A stretch of 64,000 nucleotides of DNA, taken from contig NC_134456.1 of the NCBI RefSeq assembly GCF_047948215.1, positions 81,422,515 to 81,486,514 on the forward strand, in the 5' to 3' direction. This DNA comes from Lycorma delicatula (taxonomy: Eukaryota; Arthropoda; Insecta; Hemiptera; Fulgoridae). Shown piece by piece: positions 12,902-23,800 of this stretch; within the stretch, counting starts at the first letter, position 1, and each line of letters starts with the position of its first letter. Both the position numbers and the translations under genes were made by a program. The notes below the pieces were generated by a model. That model saw nothing but the letters and a program-made list of their open reading frames with translations. It had not been told where the DNA came from and did no database searches.

Positions 12902-13111
12902 AGTGACAAGTTAAAAGAAGTATGCAGCTTGAAAGATGAAATTAAAAGATTGAAATGTCTTGTCGAGAAACAATGTCACACTGAGTGTGAATTGGAGATA
13001 GCAACAAAAACTGTTTGTCAGCTAAGAAATGAAATTGATACGCTACAGGATTGTTTGTCAAAACAGAAAAAGGAAATAAGTGAAATGATAAAGATTTGTG
13101 ATCAACAGCAG
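12902..13111 (+). CDS. coiled-coil exon
   Basis: A T-rich tract and TTTTTTTTAG acceptor precede the exon and a GTACCT donor follows. It is 210 bases, 70 codons, phase 0 to phase 0. The protein starts SDKLKEVCSLKDEIKRLKCL and continues with heptad-like spacing of Leu/Ile/Val with Lys and Glu (CELEIATKTVCQLRNEIDTL, then SKQKKEISEMIK). This is typical of a dimeric or trimeric coiled coil. Five Cys residues are scattered on the helix. It joins the 11196-11561 exon upstream and the 26910-27188 exon downstream in frame. Confidence 0.8.
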
Positions 13112-13506
13112 GTACCTGAGATAATCTGAAAAATTATTCATATTTTACAATGAAATTAAAATTTATAGCAAATAAGTCTGTGTTATTAATCTTTCAAAAC
13201 TTTTCTTCAGTAATCACCACTAATAAACGTAATAACTGCTTAGGTTTTTTTTTTATCATAAAAAGAATATTTGCAAACAGAAAATGCTCAAAGATTGTTC
13301 ACAGAAAAAAATTGTAATTAAAATCAAAGATAAAAAGATAATTTCAACTCTTAAACAACCATCATCAGTAGATTATGAGTAATTAGTAAAAATAAAAATA
13401 AAAATGGCAAAGATAAAATGGTACTAATAATAATTTATATTTAAGTAAGTGATATTTTTGAAATTTATATAAAAAGAATATAACTATTTTTATAAAAAAT
13501 TAAATA

Positions 13507-13538
<32 letters not shown>

Positions 13539-13974
13539 AAACAATTTTGTGAAAATTCAAATAATTCATCAACATACTGACCACTGTACCAAATAACCAC
13601 AAACAACTGTTTATTCCCAATTTATTTTACGTCAAATTATATATAAGTATAATTTATTTAATTTTTTTTATAAGAGAAGTTATAAATTATTCCTGTTACA
13701 TTATTTCATTAATATTTTTTTATATTATTTCATTAAAAAGAGGTTAGTGTCACCATCAGGGTCGTCATATGTAAGGGTGTAAAGAGTCCTTACATTTATT
13801 TAAAAACACAAACTACACAAAAACATTAAAACACAACAACAACAAAACAAAACAACACTTATGTGTGTAAAGGGCTCCAATATTAAAATTTGAGATAAAA
13901 TTCTCAAAGAACATAAAAGTAAAAATATAAGTCAATACAATACCATTTATCTTCTTCTACCTGTCTCGTTTATT
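13112..13974. other. intron with (TA)n microsatellite
   Basis: AT-rich intron. A (TA)n run lies at about 13514-13541. An A/C-rich low-complexity tract at about 13800-13858 lies just beyond the 3' end of the minus-strand I-type retrotransposon and may be target or tail sequence. Confidence 0.5.
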
Positions 13975-14427
13975 TAATAATTTTAGCACCCTCGGAGCGA
14001 CCAGAACCGCCGTAAAGCAGTATATCAGTCACCCCAGGATGACGTGGCAGTTGACTCCTCCCTATAAACAGTCCCATAGGACATTACCCATTGGGGTCCT
14101 CCCAGCATCATAAGAGCAGTCTGACCACTTGTTCAGGACGGCCAAAAAGCCCCTTGGCAGGTAGGCTACCCTTCCCGATCCCTACCTACTTGACTACAGG
14201 CATGCATTGCGCTTACCCAAAGCCTTGCGCCCTCACTCCACCCTTGAGGGACCCCCATGCCATCATTGGACACACCCCAACTCACTGCTTTTGAATGCAG
14301 GAGAGCCAGGTTGGCCTAGGCAAGAGGGTTACCTCCCGTCACTATACGTGCCACACTTCAAGACTCCCTTATATGTTTAAAATCTACCTCTTAGAGCTTG
14401 GTTAACACAGCTTTAAATTTTTCACTT
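13975..14427 (-). other. 3' UTR of the I-clade element
   Basis: G+C-rich non-coding segment downstream of the ORF2 remains, on the minus strand. The plus-strand open frame at 14091-14294 is Pro/His-rich, lies antisense to this UTR, and is not a gene. The end is placed where composition drops to AT-rich intron. Confidence 0.6.
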
Positions 14428-17400
14428 TTATACACTTCTAAGAAGTCCACTGGCATGTAAAAATGCAACTATTTTTCCTTCATTTTCATTATAAAAATCA
14501 GCAGCAATATCATTTCTTAGCAGGAACCTCTTTCTGAGGTCCTCGTATATGGTACACTCTTCCAATAGATGCTTAATTGTAAGTGTTTTATTACAAACAC
14601 CGCACATTGATCTCTCTTCGCCAGTTAACAAATATGAATTTGTTATTCACGTATGACCAATTCTAAGTCTAGTCACAGCTACTTGTTCTCTGCGAGTAAG
14701 AGCAACTTCACGTCGCTTTTCCATTTATATGGAGAAGTTTTTATTGAGTTTAATTTTGTATTTAAACTCCTCCAATCAGTATTCCACTTGTTTCTTATTA
14801 TGTTAGTTAGACAATTTTTAACATCTGCCACCCTTACAGGAAATGCATCCAAAACATCGCAGACTGTTGCCTTTCTGGCAGCTTCGTCTGCGCTTTCATT
14901 ACCTGTAATACCAGCATGCCCTGGATTCCATACAAATATGCATCGCTGTCCTCGTTGACTTAGAATGTACAAAATGGACAGGATGTTTGAAATTAGGACA
15001 TCCTTAATGTCCTTGTTCCGAATTGCAACAAGTGCACTTAGAGAATCGGAACATATTAGCATTCTCTCTTCGCAATAATGTTCTGTGTACCGAAGAGCTT
15101 GCTGTATGGCAGTAAGTTCTGCCATGTAGACACTGGCCACATCTGGCAGTTTCCAAAAGTGGGCTTCTCCATTTACATATATGGATCATCCAACACCATG
15201 GTCGGTTTTAGAGCCGTCAGTATAGATTCTGATATGTTCTTCATAGGTACTGACGGCTGCTAAAAATTCCTGCTGGATGATCATTGCTGGCTTCTTTTTA
15301 TTTCTCCCTGAGAGAGATCCAACCTTGTATTTACCGCTGGCAAGGTCCATGGCTGGTCAATTTCTTGTGGAAATTGCTAGTGTCTCTGGAATAGCAATTT
15401 CGTGTTTTCTTCTTAATTCGTGGTACCTAATTCCGGCTGGTCTGGAATAGGTAGCACGATGTTCATATAATGCAGCCATAGGATGATTCGTAAAAAGTTT
15501 ATTTATATGAGCAGGAAAAGCCCATACGTTTGCTGCATATCTTAACAAAAGAATCTCTCTTCTATAAGGTAGTGGCATTATTCCGGCTTCGGACATTAGA
15601 CTAGTCGCCGGACTTATGTGGAAAGCGCTTGTCGCATATCTTATTCCTCTATTATGAATTACGTCTAACTTTCTTAAATGCAACTTCCTAGCGGATGAAT
15701 ATACAGTACATCCGTAGTCTAGTTTCGATTGAACCAATGCCTTACGCAATCTCAATAATATTTCTTTATCTGAGCCTCAATTAATGTTCGATAAACATTT
15801 TATAATGTTTAGGACTTTTTTGCATCTATCACTCAAGTCCCCACGTAATCCCCACGTAAGGGATTTATCCAATACTAGTCCGAAAAATCTCACATTGTCC
15901 TTATATTGTATAGGATTATTGCCAGTTGTAAACGTAGGACTTTGGTGAGGAATTCTCTTCCTACAGAAGTGTACACAGCACGTTTATTCTGGTGAAAATT
16001 GGAATCCATTATTCCTCGCAACTTCGTTTAGAGCGTCAATCGCCCGTTGTAATTTGTATTTCAACATAGCTGTCTTATTGCTGGCATACACAATTGCCAA
16101 ATCATCAACATAGACGCTTTGGCTGATTTCTTCTGGAATGGCTATTATCAATTTATTAATGGCGATGGTAAACAAGGTACCGCTCAGCGGTGAACCTTGT
16201 GGTATGCCATTTTCCAAGACTCTTTCAGATGAATATTCATTGTTGACGTGTACTTGGAAAGTACGGTCATTCATATAGTTACTGAGTAAGACTGGCAGAT
16301 TGCCACGAATGCCCCGTTTATGTATCTGGAGCATTACTCATGTCGCCAGGTCATATCAAAAGCCTTCTGCAGATCGAAGAAGACTCCGACACAGTGCTTC
16401 CTTGTGATAAAGCTGTTGTATGTAATATTCTCTGAGTTGATCATTTGATCGGTGGTAAAATTGTATTGCCGAAAACCTGCTTAATATGGTGATATCAGGT
16501 TTTCTTTTTCTAAAACCCAAACGAGTCGATTATTAATCATTTTTTCAAGTATTTTTCCCATAGCGCAGTCACAGAAATAGGACCATAGCTATTGGGATCT
16601 GTTAAATTTTTCTTTTTCTTTGGTACTGGAACAACATGTGCTTTTTTCCACTGCTGCGGGTACATTCCATCCCGCCAGATTTGATTTTACAGTTCTAATA
16701 ATCTGCGTTTTGCAGTGGTATTCAGCTGCCTGATCATATTATATTGGATTTCATCCGGACCAGCAGCTGTGTTGCCTGCTTTCTCCAACGCTTTCAGGAA
16801 TTCTTCCATTTTAGATTGTACATATAAGTAATTATACTCAGTTCTGAAATTTAGTAGACCTTCAAGTTCTTTTTTCGTCCAAAAATCTTCTTCGTAGTTA
16901 GCCGTTTTGTTGGCCTTCTCGAAGTGATTGGATAACTCTGCGATTTCGTTTGGAATGTCCTTAATTTCATCTTCATCTTGAAGGCTAGTTATGGGAGAAA
17001 AGTTTTTACGCCCACAAATCGCCTTCACTTTCCTCCAAACGTCTGATGCAGTAGTAGTTCTGTCAATGGATGACACGTATTGCTCCCAGGATCGTTTCTT
17101 TGAATCTATCATGAGACGTTTTGCATACGCCCTGTATTTTTTAAAGGCATTAAGATTATCTGTAGAAGGACGTTTCTTAAAGGCGTTATACGCTCTTTTC
17201 TTCCTTTTAATAGCTTCACTATTTTCATCGTTCCACCATGGAACTGGTTTCTTCGTAAGTTTCCCAGATGTTTTGGGAATATATCTCGATGCCGAGTCAA
17301 GTATTGCATTTGTTATAGCGTCGACATCGTCCCCGATAACTCCAGTTGTTTCGGGGAGTATGGTCTTAGCCGTGAAGCTCGTCCAATCTGCTTTGTCAAA

Positions 17401-18075
17401 CAACCATCTTTTAGAGATGGGGTATATTTTTCTTGTAACATCAGTTACAATTTGCACGGGGAAATGATCGCTTCCATGCAAATCGTCTAAAACATGGAAG
17501 TTATCGGTGCTATCGATCCGCTTATGAGTGCAAGATCTATACAGGGCGTCGATTCATCTCTGGCATTGAAAAAGGTTCCTGACCCATCGTTTAAAAGCAT
17601 AAGTTCAGAATTCATCAAGAACCTTTCCAATTCTCTTCCGCGGGGATCTACTCGATCCGATCCCCAAAGAGAATTATGAGCATTAAAATCACCAACCAGT
17701 AAAATAGGTGGGGGAAGCTCAGAAATTAATCGTGCTATGTCATATTCATTCCAGCTAAAATTCGGCAAGTATATGCTGCAAACAGTGACCTGAAGCGGAC
17801 GCTTCATTCTAATGGCGACTGCTTGTAGGTTTGTATTTAGATCAACAGCTTCGGTGGTAGCTCTGGTCGATGGTAATATGGCTACTCCACCTCTAACTCT
17901 TACATTTGGCGGTTGATCTCACCGAAATATATCATATCCTCTTAATTTTCATTTCGGCAGAAATGTTTCTTACAGACATATACAAATCGGGTCTACATCA
18001 TGTACCAAGCGTTGGAGCTCATGGATGTTTGAAAAACATCCATTGATGTTCCATTTTACAATCAACTCGCTAATT
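14428..18075 (-). pseudogene. I-element ORF2: endonuclease, reverse transcriptase, RNase H
   Basis: The order is read on the minus strand. The apurinic-type endonuclease (about 18060-17430) has VKWNINGCFSNIHELQ at its start, VGDFNAHNSLWGSD in the middle and HGSDHFPV at its C-terminus. A linker with DEIQYNMIRQL follows (to about 16690). The RT (about 16690-15400) has FFDLQKAFD, GIPQGSPLSGTLF and the catalytic box YVDD at about 16100. The RNase H (about 15260-14830) has YTDGSKTDHG, MAELTAIQQAL, CSDSLSALVAI and GNESADEAARKA, so all four acidic positions are visible. A final CX2C motif, CGVCNKTLTIKHLLEEC, lies near 14600. Frameshifts and stops near 17485, 16690, 15980, 15350 and 14660 inactivate it. 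The function would have been target-primed reverse transcription. Confidence 0.85.
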
Positions 18076-19596
18076 TTAAATTAAATTATGGCCTAGGTTT
18101 ACCTTTCGGCCACCCTTTTTTCTCCATATTGCGAACAGCTTCGTTTTCACGGAGAACGTCGTCGTCCGTATAGCTTCCGGTTTCCGAATCGGAGACCACC
18201 GAAGCCGCAGACGATGACTGACATGGATCGGCGCCTGAAACCGGCGCCGATTGAGAGGCGGTAACCTGGCCGACCCCCGATACGAGAATCGCACCAGTCA
18301 CCGCCCGTGGAGGGGGGACACTTGCCCCCTCTGTGTGATTTTTGTGGCCTTTAAGGCTTAGAGGCCACCTCACTTGCAGGAGGCTTGGGAGCCTCCATAA
18401 CAGACTCTGTAGCTGTCACTTTCTTCTTATCATCAGTAAGTATCTCACTAAGACGGACTTGGCATTCCGGTTTGGCGTCCGTTTTCTTCTCTACAGGAAC
18501 AGCTTTCTGTTTTGGAGACCCATCTTCAGGAGGCTGTACTACTATTTTTTGGCTTGACAGCTTCTTTACTGCTGAAAGGTTTCATTTTGTTTTCAATGTT
18601 TCTTTCAATTAAGCCAGCCAAAGTGGGCGCAAGTTTGTTAATGATTAGAGTCTCATCAACGGCAACTGGAGCAGGAGCAGGAACAGCAGCCACAGCCTGA
18701 GCATTTGTTGCTCTAGGTTTGCGGGCGTTTACAATCTTCTTAGCTTCGAAGTAGCTGACCTTTTGCAGGGTTTTTACTTCCTGCACAGCCACCTCGTCTT
18801 TGTAGACAGGACAATCTACAAGAATGCGTTCCTTTGAAATTGATACATGTAGGAGGCTCTTTACATGGCTCTCCTTCATACACCTCATCACCGCACACAC
18901 TTATTTGCGGTCTTTCACATCTACGTGCGGTGTGGCCAAAGCGTTGGCACTTAAAGCATCTCATTGGCTGCGGGACAAAAGCCCGCACATCCAATCGATG
19001 GATCGATCCTCGCTCTTACCTTCTCCGGCAAAGTAGACTGGTTGAAAGTGAGGACATGAGAGGCTAAGGGTATGACCTCACCGTTCCTTCTCATGTTCAA
19101 TCGATGACACTCTATTACTCCTTGTGATGACAATTCCTCAATAATTTCTTGCTCCGAGCAATTTAGATGATCCCGACAGACGACTACACCCCTTGAGGTG
19201 TTGAGCGTGCCGTTGGGATCGACGCGTACAACCAATTCTCCACCTTTTTAAGCCCTAGGATCTTCTGAGACTGAGCATCATTTACAGTCTCAACATGAAA
19301 TCCAGTGAAGGTCTTCCTTATTTCTTTAACAGGGCCTCCAGCGCATTTAGTTATTACTCGAGCAATGAGAAAAGGACTCACTTTCGAGAAATTACCATCC
19401 TCCTTTGTAATGGCCAAATATTTAGGTTTTGGAACATTAATATTCTTGAAGAAAGCTTTTTGTAAGCTTTTTCTAGCCTCAACTTCATTTTCTTTGACTC
19501 CGCGCTCTTTCTCCGTTTTGCCTCAGGCGAAACGGCCGGTTCTAAACGAGGTTATTTACGTGAACCCTCTGCCACGTTTGATTGTTCAACATGCAT
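18076..19596 (-). pseudogene. I-element ORF1: Gag-like nucleic-acid-binding protein
   Basis: A likely start Met is at 19596 (MHVEQSNVAEGSRK, followed by a stop, then PRLEPAVSPEAKRRKSAESK). The next part, in a shifted frame, reads KYLAITKEDGNF and GPVKEIRKTFTGFHVETVN. Another shift leads to GTLNTSRGVVVCRDHLNCSE. The CCHC knuckle CFKCQRFGHTARRC is at about 18960-18920, with further Cys/His (GDEVYEGEPC, CINFKGTHSC). The C-terminal part (18900-18526) is Lys/Ala/Pro-rich (KKIVNARKPRATNAQAV). This fits I-type ORF1, which coats element RNA. At least three frameshifts break it. Confidence 0.8.
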
Positions 19597-20140
19597 GAAC
19601 GTTTGATCCCTATTGTAGTAAGGCTCTTGCCGCCGGGGTACACCTCCACTCCAGGGCTACTAACCCTGGAGGTCCGCTCCGGTAATCCGGTGGAACCGGC
19701 ATATGTCTTGGCAGAGAGCGGATGCGCAGTCTCTGCACTGACTCCAGGCTCCTACACACCGAGATTTTCAGGGCTCCCATGCGCCGAAAAACATGGGCAC
19801 CTTAACTACATGCTTGCCATTGCGGGGGACAGCGAAAGGCCTCCGTTACACCTGCAAATAACTTCGGACGTGGCCGCCACATCGCCAGCTCTAATGGTGG
19901 TATCAATTCATGATCTTAATCGTTAAAAAATGTCGTACCTGCAGGTGGCCGCGAAATCCAGTTCTTAAACTCGGCCTGTAGATGTAATTCGGCCGAACAA
20001 TAGCATGTCCGATAACAACACTCGGAACCCCGTTAGCCAGCTGCATGTATTGTACGTGAGTACAGCTGTTGCCGCCCTGGACGTGGAACGTAGACGTTGT
20101 GTTCCGGACGTGGGGATTATCTACCTCAAGGCATTATTAT
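19597..20140 (-). other. 5' leader of the I-clade element
   Basis: G+C-rich non-coding segment on the minus strand upstream of ORF1. The open plus-strand frame at 19582-19926 runs antisense to it and resembles no protein I know. The 5' boundary is approximate. An ATT/TAA-type run at about 20136-20155 marks the junction with the R1-like fragment. Confidence 0.5.
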
Positions 20141-20164
20141 TATAATTATTATTATAAAAAGGAA

Positions 20165-20815
20165 GTGCGTTCCTCGCGCGAGTGCGAGGAACGCACTCGC
20201 ACGTTCCTCGCATGGCAAGAGACCTGGGACCACGAGACCAGAGGACGATGGACCGCAAGGCTTATCCCTCTGGTCAGACCGTGGACGGAGCGGCGTCATG
20301 GAGAGGTAGAGTACTGCATGACTCAATTTTTAGCGGGTCACGGGTACTTCCGCGCTTACCTCCCTGTCATAGGGAAAGCGCCGTCCCCCGACTGCCTCTA
20401 TTGCCCCGGTGTACGGGACGATGCTGAGCACACATTTTTCAAATGTGTTCGGTGGGCGGCAGATCGAGGGACAGTAGAGGCGGATCTCGGAGCACTGAGC
20501 CCCCACAGTGTGGTTGCGATGATGCTCAGTAATCTGAGCAGCTAGAAAAGTGTAGCCTGATTAGTCTACAACATTCTCAGGGCCAAAAAAGTTGACCTGG
20601 ATTTTCCTGAAAATTAGGAAGCATCTAATCAGGCTAGTATAGGAGGACTCAACCGGAAGTAATGTGTTAAACGGTTCCGGTTCCGAGTCCTGGTAGAAAG
20701 GGAGGTGGTTTTAGTCGGTAGTCTGCTGATAGTGATTGGATAATACCATCAGCAGGAGCCTGACACTCTGTGCATAAATGCATTTCCACCTCCCTCTGAA
20801 AAAATAAATAAAAAA
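20165..20815 (+). pseudogene. 3' end of an R1-clade non-LTR retrotransposon (ORF2 C-terminus and 3' UTR)
   Basis: The plus strand encodes WQETWDHETRGRWTARLIP, then HGEVEYCMTQFLAGHGYFRA, then CLYCPGVRDDAEHTFFKC, ending at a stop near 20545. The GRWTxxLIP, HGExxxxxTQxLxGHGxFxxYL and CX2C...H...C pattern is that of R1-clade ORF2 C-termini after the RT. About 270 bases of 3' UTR follow, ending in CATTTCCACCTCCCTCTG and an A/T-rich tail (20800-20820). The copy is 5' truncated at the junction with the minus-strand I element. It no longer codes for an RT. Confidence 0.8.
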
Positions 20816-23800
20816 ATAAATTATTAGTATTATTTTATCTTTGCCATTTTTGTTGTTATTTACACTAAATCTATAATTTTTTACTAATTCCTCAGCATTA
20901 AAGCATCTAATTTTAAATTTTAATTACTTTCTAGCTGAGAGACTGAATTCAGATTTTTTTTTTTAACACTTATTACATTCCTACTCCATTGTAAACTACC
21001 TGTTATCTGTCTTCGTTCCTTTAAACAATGTTTGCATACAATGTGAATAATTTTTTTTTGTTTGTTTGCATTCATCTGAATCAAATTATGATTACAGTCA
21101 TCTCTTGAACTCTTGAAATATCCATTAAAACAGGGCCATCAAAAATTGGTGTAAGCATATACTCATACTTATTTCAATGCAGATAGTTTTATTTCATGTC
21201 AATGCAAATAGTTTTTTTTTTATAGAAAATCCCTCATAACATTATATTTTTTATTACATCTCAAACCATAAGTCATTGTGTAGTTCACAAGTCGTTTTTG
21301 CAATAGTCGCTATATTCTGCATTCTTAAGGAGACAATTTTGTTTGTAATTATTGATCTGTTCTGTAATCTATTAAATCAAATTGCCAACAATTTTAGATT
21401 ATCTTTATGCTTGTTTTGTTCTGATTACTGATAGATCTTGTTGTAGCATTCATCAACTCATTGAAAGTTTGGGTCGTGTCTGATTATTCTCTTTCCACTT
21501 GTTTGGAATGAGTGCTTCTTGACAATGTGACTTAATGTTTTCAGGTTGTTCAGATATTTCGAGTGAAGTTTTGGATATGTATCACTTTTCTGGTGTTAAT
21601 CTTCTATTCCCTTATTCAACATTACCAGAGACGTCAAAATTATTGTCTGTATTCCTAACAGTATACTTAATATCAATATTACTATAGCTGAAGAAGAGAA
21701 ACATACTTTAGGAAATGCCAAAAGAGCTTTTATTACATTGAGAATTCAAGGAGACATTGTCATTTGACAACATAATGAATTTTTTATGTGTTTAAATAAA
21801 AATGTAGTTTTTTGTATAATGGTAAAAAAGAACAGTGCAATCAGTAATGGTTAACATAATCTGCATAATACAGTGCACATAGCATAATGAATAAAATTGC
21901 ATGAATAAGATATATTAACTATATAACTATAGATACTATATATTAACTACATAAATTCATCACCTGTGGAGAACTAATTTTTAAAATGTTAAAAAAATAA
22001 TAATAATGTTCAATAATGCTGTAAAAGTAGCTTCTTTATTTATTACTTAAGCACAAAAAAATAATAAAACAATATTACACCTGCTATTATTTATAGAACT
22101 TTTATATTACATTAACTATTAAACTGATTTTCAAACTAATAAACAATGAATTTTACAATTCCAGTAACTACCATTGTCTACTAGTTAACTGGTAATAAAA
22201 GAAAAATATTTCAACACATTACTTATCACAGAATTGTGCAGTCATTTGGATTGCTTAAATCCAATACATTAAACATTAAAAGAATCTTGAAAATAGTGTA
22301 CAACACAAAATAGATAAAATAAATAATTTATTTGCACTTTTGAATGTGGGAATACATATATATTTTCATGTAAACCCACATTCAAAACTGTCTTATTGTT
22401 ATGTTCAGTAGCAGTCGCCTTTCATCATTAATCTCATTTCATTTTTTATTTTAATCAAAACACTATTAAAAACAATTTCACAGTTAAAAATAGGAGCAAA
22501 GGTTTTTCCCATATTTTAAACAGAAATTTAAAAAAAAATCAAATTTTTAAATAAAAAATGTTAAATAAAATAAAATGTTAAAGGTTTTTCAAATCAAGTT
22601 TAAAAAAAATTGAAAGATAAAAGTAATACTTTTTTAATTTTTTTTTTAATTTTAACTGAAATCTGTGCTCTTGAGTTAAGGGTTAGAAAAAATCATTGCA
22701 AGTTTTAAATCATTTTTAATCTATTGCTGACTTCTGCCAGTTATATGTAAAGAAGGATTTAAAAAGTATACTATTATATTTTCAGTTTAAAAGACTTTTT
22801 TCAGCCTGTTTTATGTTTTTTTAAGTTTATATTTTATCTGTTATTTGAATATTCATCTTTAGTTTAAAAAATTTCTTAATTTTTTTGCTTTTAAAACTAT
22901 ACATTATATGGAAGTTTGTTTTAAGGTCTCTTTGTGCATTACTTATTCCATGTTTTGGACATAGTTTAGATCACACTCAGGAAGAATAAATAAAATATCT
23001 TCTGTGAGAGAAGACATAGAGAAAAACTGTAGAAATTCTAGTGAGAAAATTATCTAATATATATAAAGGTTTAATAAAAATAAAATTTTATGTTAAAATG
23101 TTAATTCAAATTTTCATGTAAGATCACAAACAGAATCAAGATGAAGCCTGTATCTTACTCATGAAAATCCATTCAACTGTTTTGTAGTTATTGCCCTAAA
23201 GAACATAAATTGGCGACTTCTGTCCAACACAAGCAAATAAACAGCAAATATCCACTTGCTATGTTTTTTGCACTACAATAAAACCATTATCTCACAAAAT
23301 CAAAGACAAATTTTTCAATAGGTTTCCCAGACTCTTTTTTACACTATGGTAAATCCTTAGACAGTTAATAAGGAAAATTATATAAATGAAATGATGAAAT
23401 CTGAGACCACCCATCTAGAAGTTAAAATTTTAACCCCTGTACCAACTATCCCAGGTAAAAGGATTTTACCTGGGAGTCTACTTCTATAGAAGCACATGAA
23501 ATTGAGTACGGGAAGTCTAAGTTTTGTAAGCGTAGCTTTTGCACTGGTTGGGAGGGGTATTTTAGAGTGGTTGAAAAAATTATATTGCGCAGCTCCAGAG
23601 TAGAAAAAAACACACATGCATCTGTCTGTGTTTGTGATGTCTCTGTAAGTAGTACAAATCCTGACATGTGGGTTTTTATCTTCTGTGATTGATTTTAAAT
23701 TCTACATCAATATTTGGTTATTTAAATTAACAAGCATACATGTAAAACAACTTAAAAATGTATAAATAATTTATTGTAATGGCTACATCCATTTCATCTT

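Larger units (their letters stand above)
13975..20140 (-). mobile_element. I-clade non-LTR retrotransposon, near full length, inactivated
   Basis: The element reads on the minus strand and is markedly richer in G+C than the surrounding intron. In order it has a 5' leader (about 20140-19597), ORF1 with a CCHC Gag, ORF2 with endonuclease, reverse transcriptase and RNase H, a Cys-rich C-terminus, and a 3' UTR ending near AAATTATTAAATAAACG at about 13975. Presence of an RNase H domain after the RT and the CCHC-type ORF1 fits the I clade. Several frameshifts and stops break both ORFs. It sits in the 13.8 kb intron of the coiled-coil gene in antisense orientation and abuts an R1-like fragment on its 5' side. 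Confidence 0.85.

Noticed and set aside
13514..13541. regular repeat array possibly CRISPR-like
   Set aside because: It and the similar runs at 27786, 38920, 43011 and 43600 are simple TA, GT or AC microsatellites without spacers.
14091..14294. 67-codon plus-strand open frame
   Set aside because: Antisense to the I-element 3' UTR; Pro/His-rich by composition only.
16991..17467. 158-codon plus-strand open frame
   Set aside because: It is exactly antisense to the I-element ORF2 linker and endonuclease end, which have clear protein motifs on the minus strand.
19582..19926. 114-codon plus-strand open frame
   Set aside because: It is antisense to the I-element leader and start of ORF1, with no recognisable domain.
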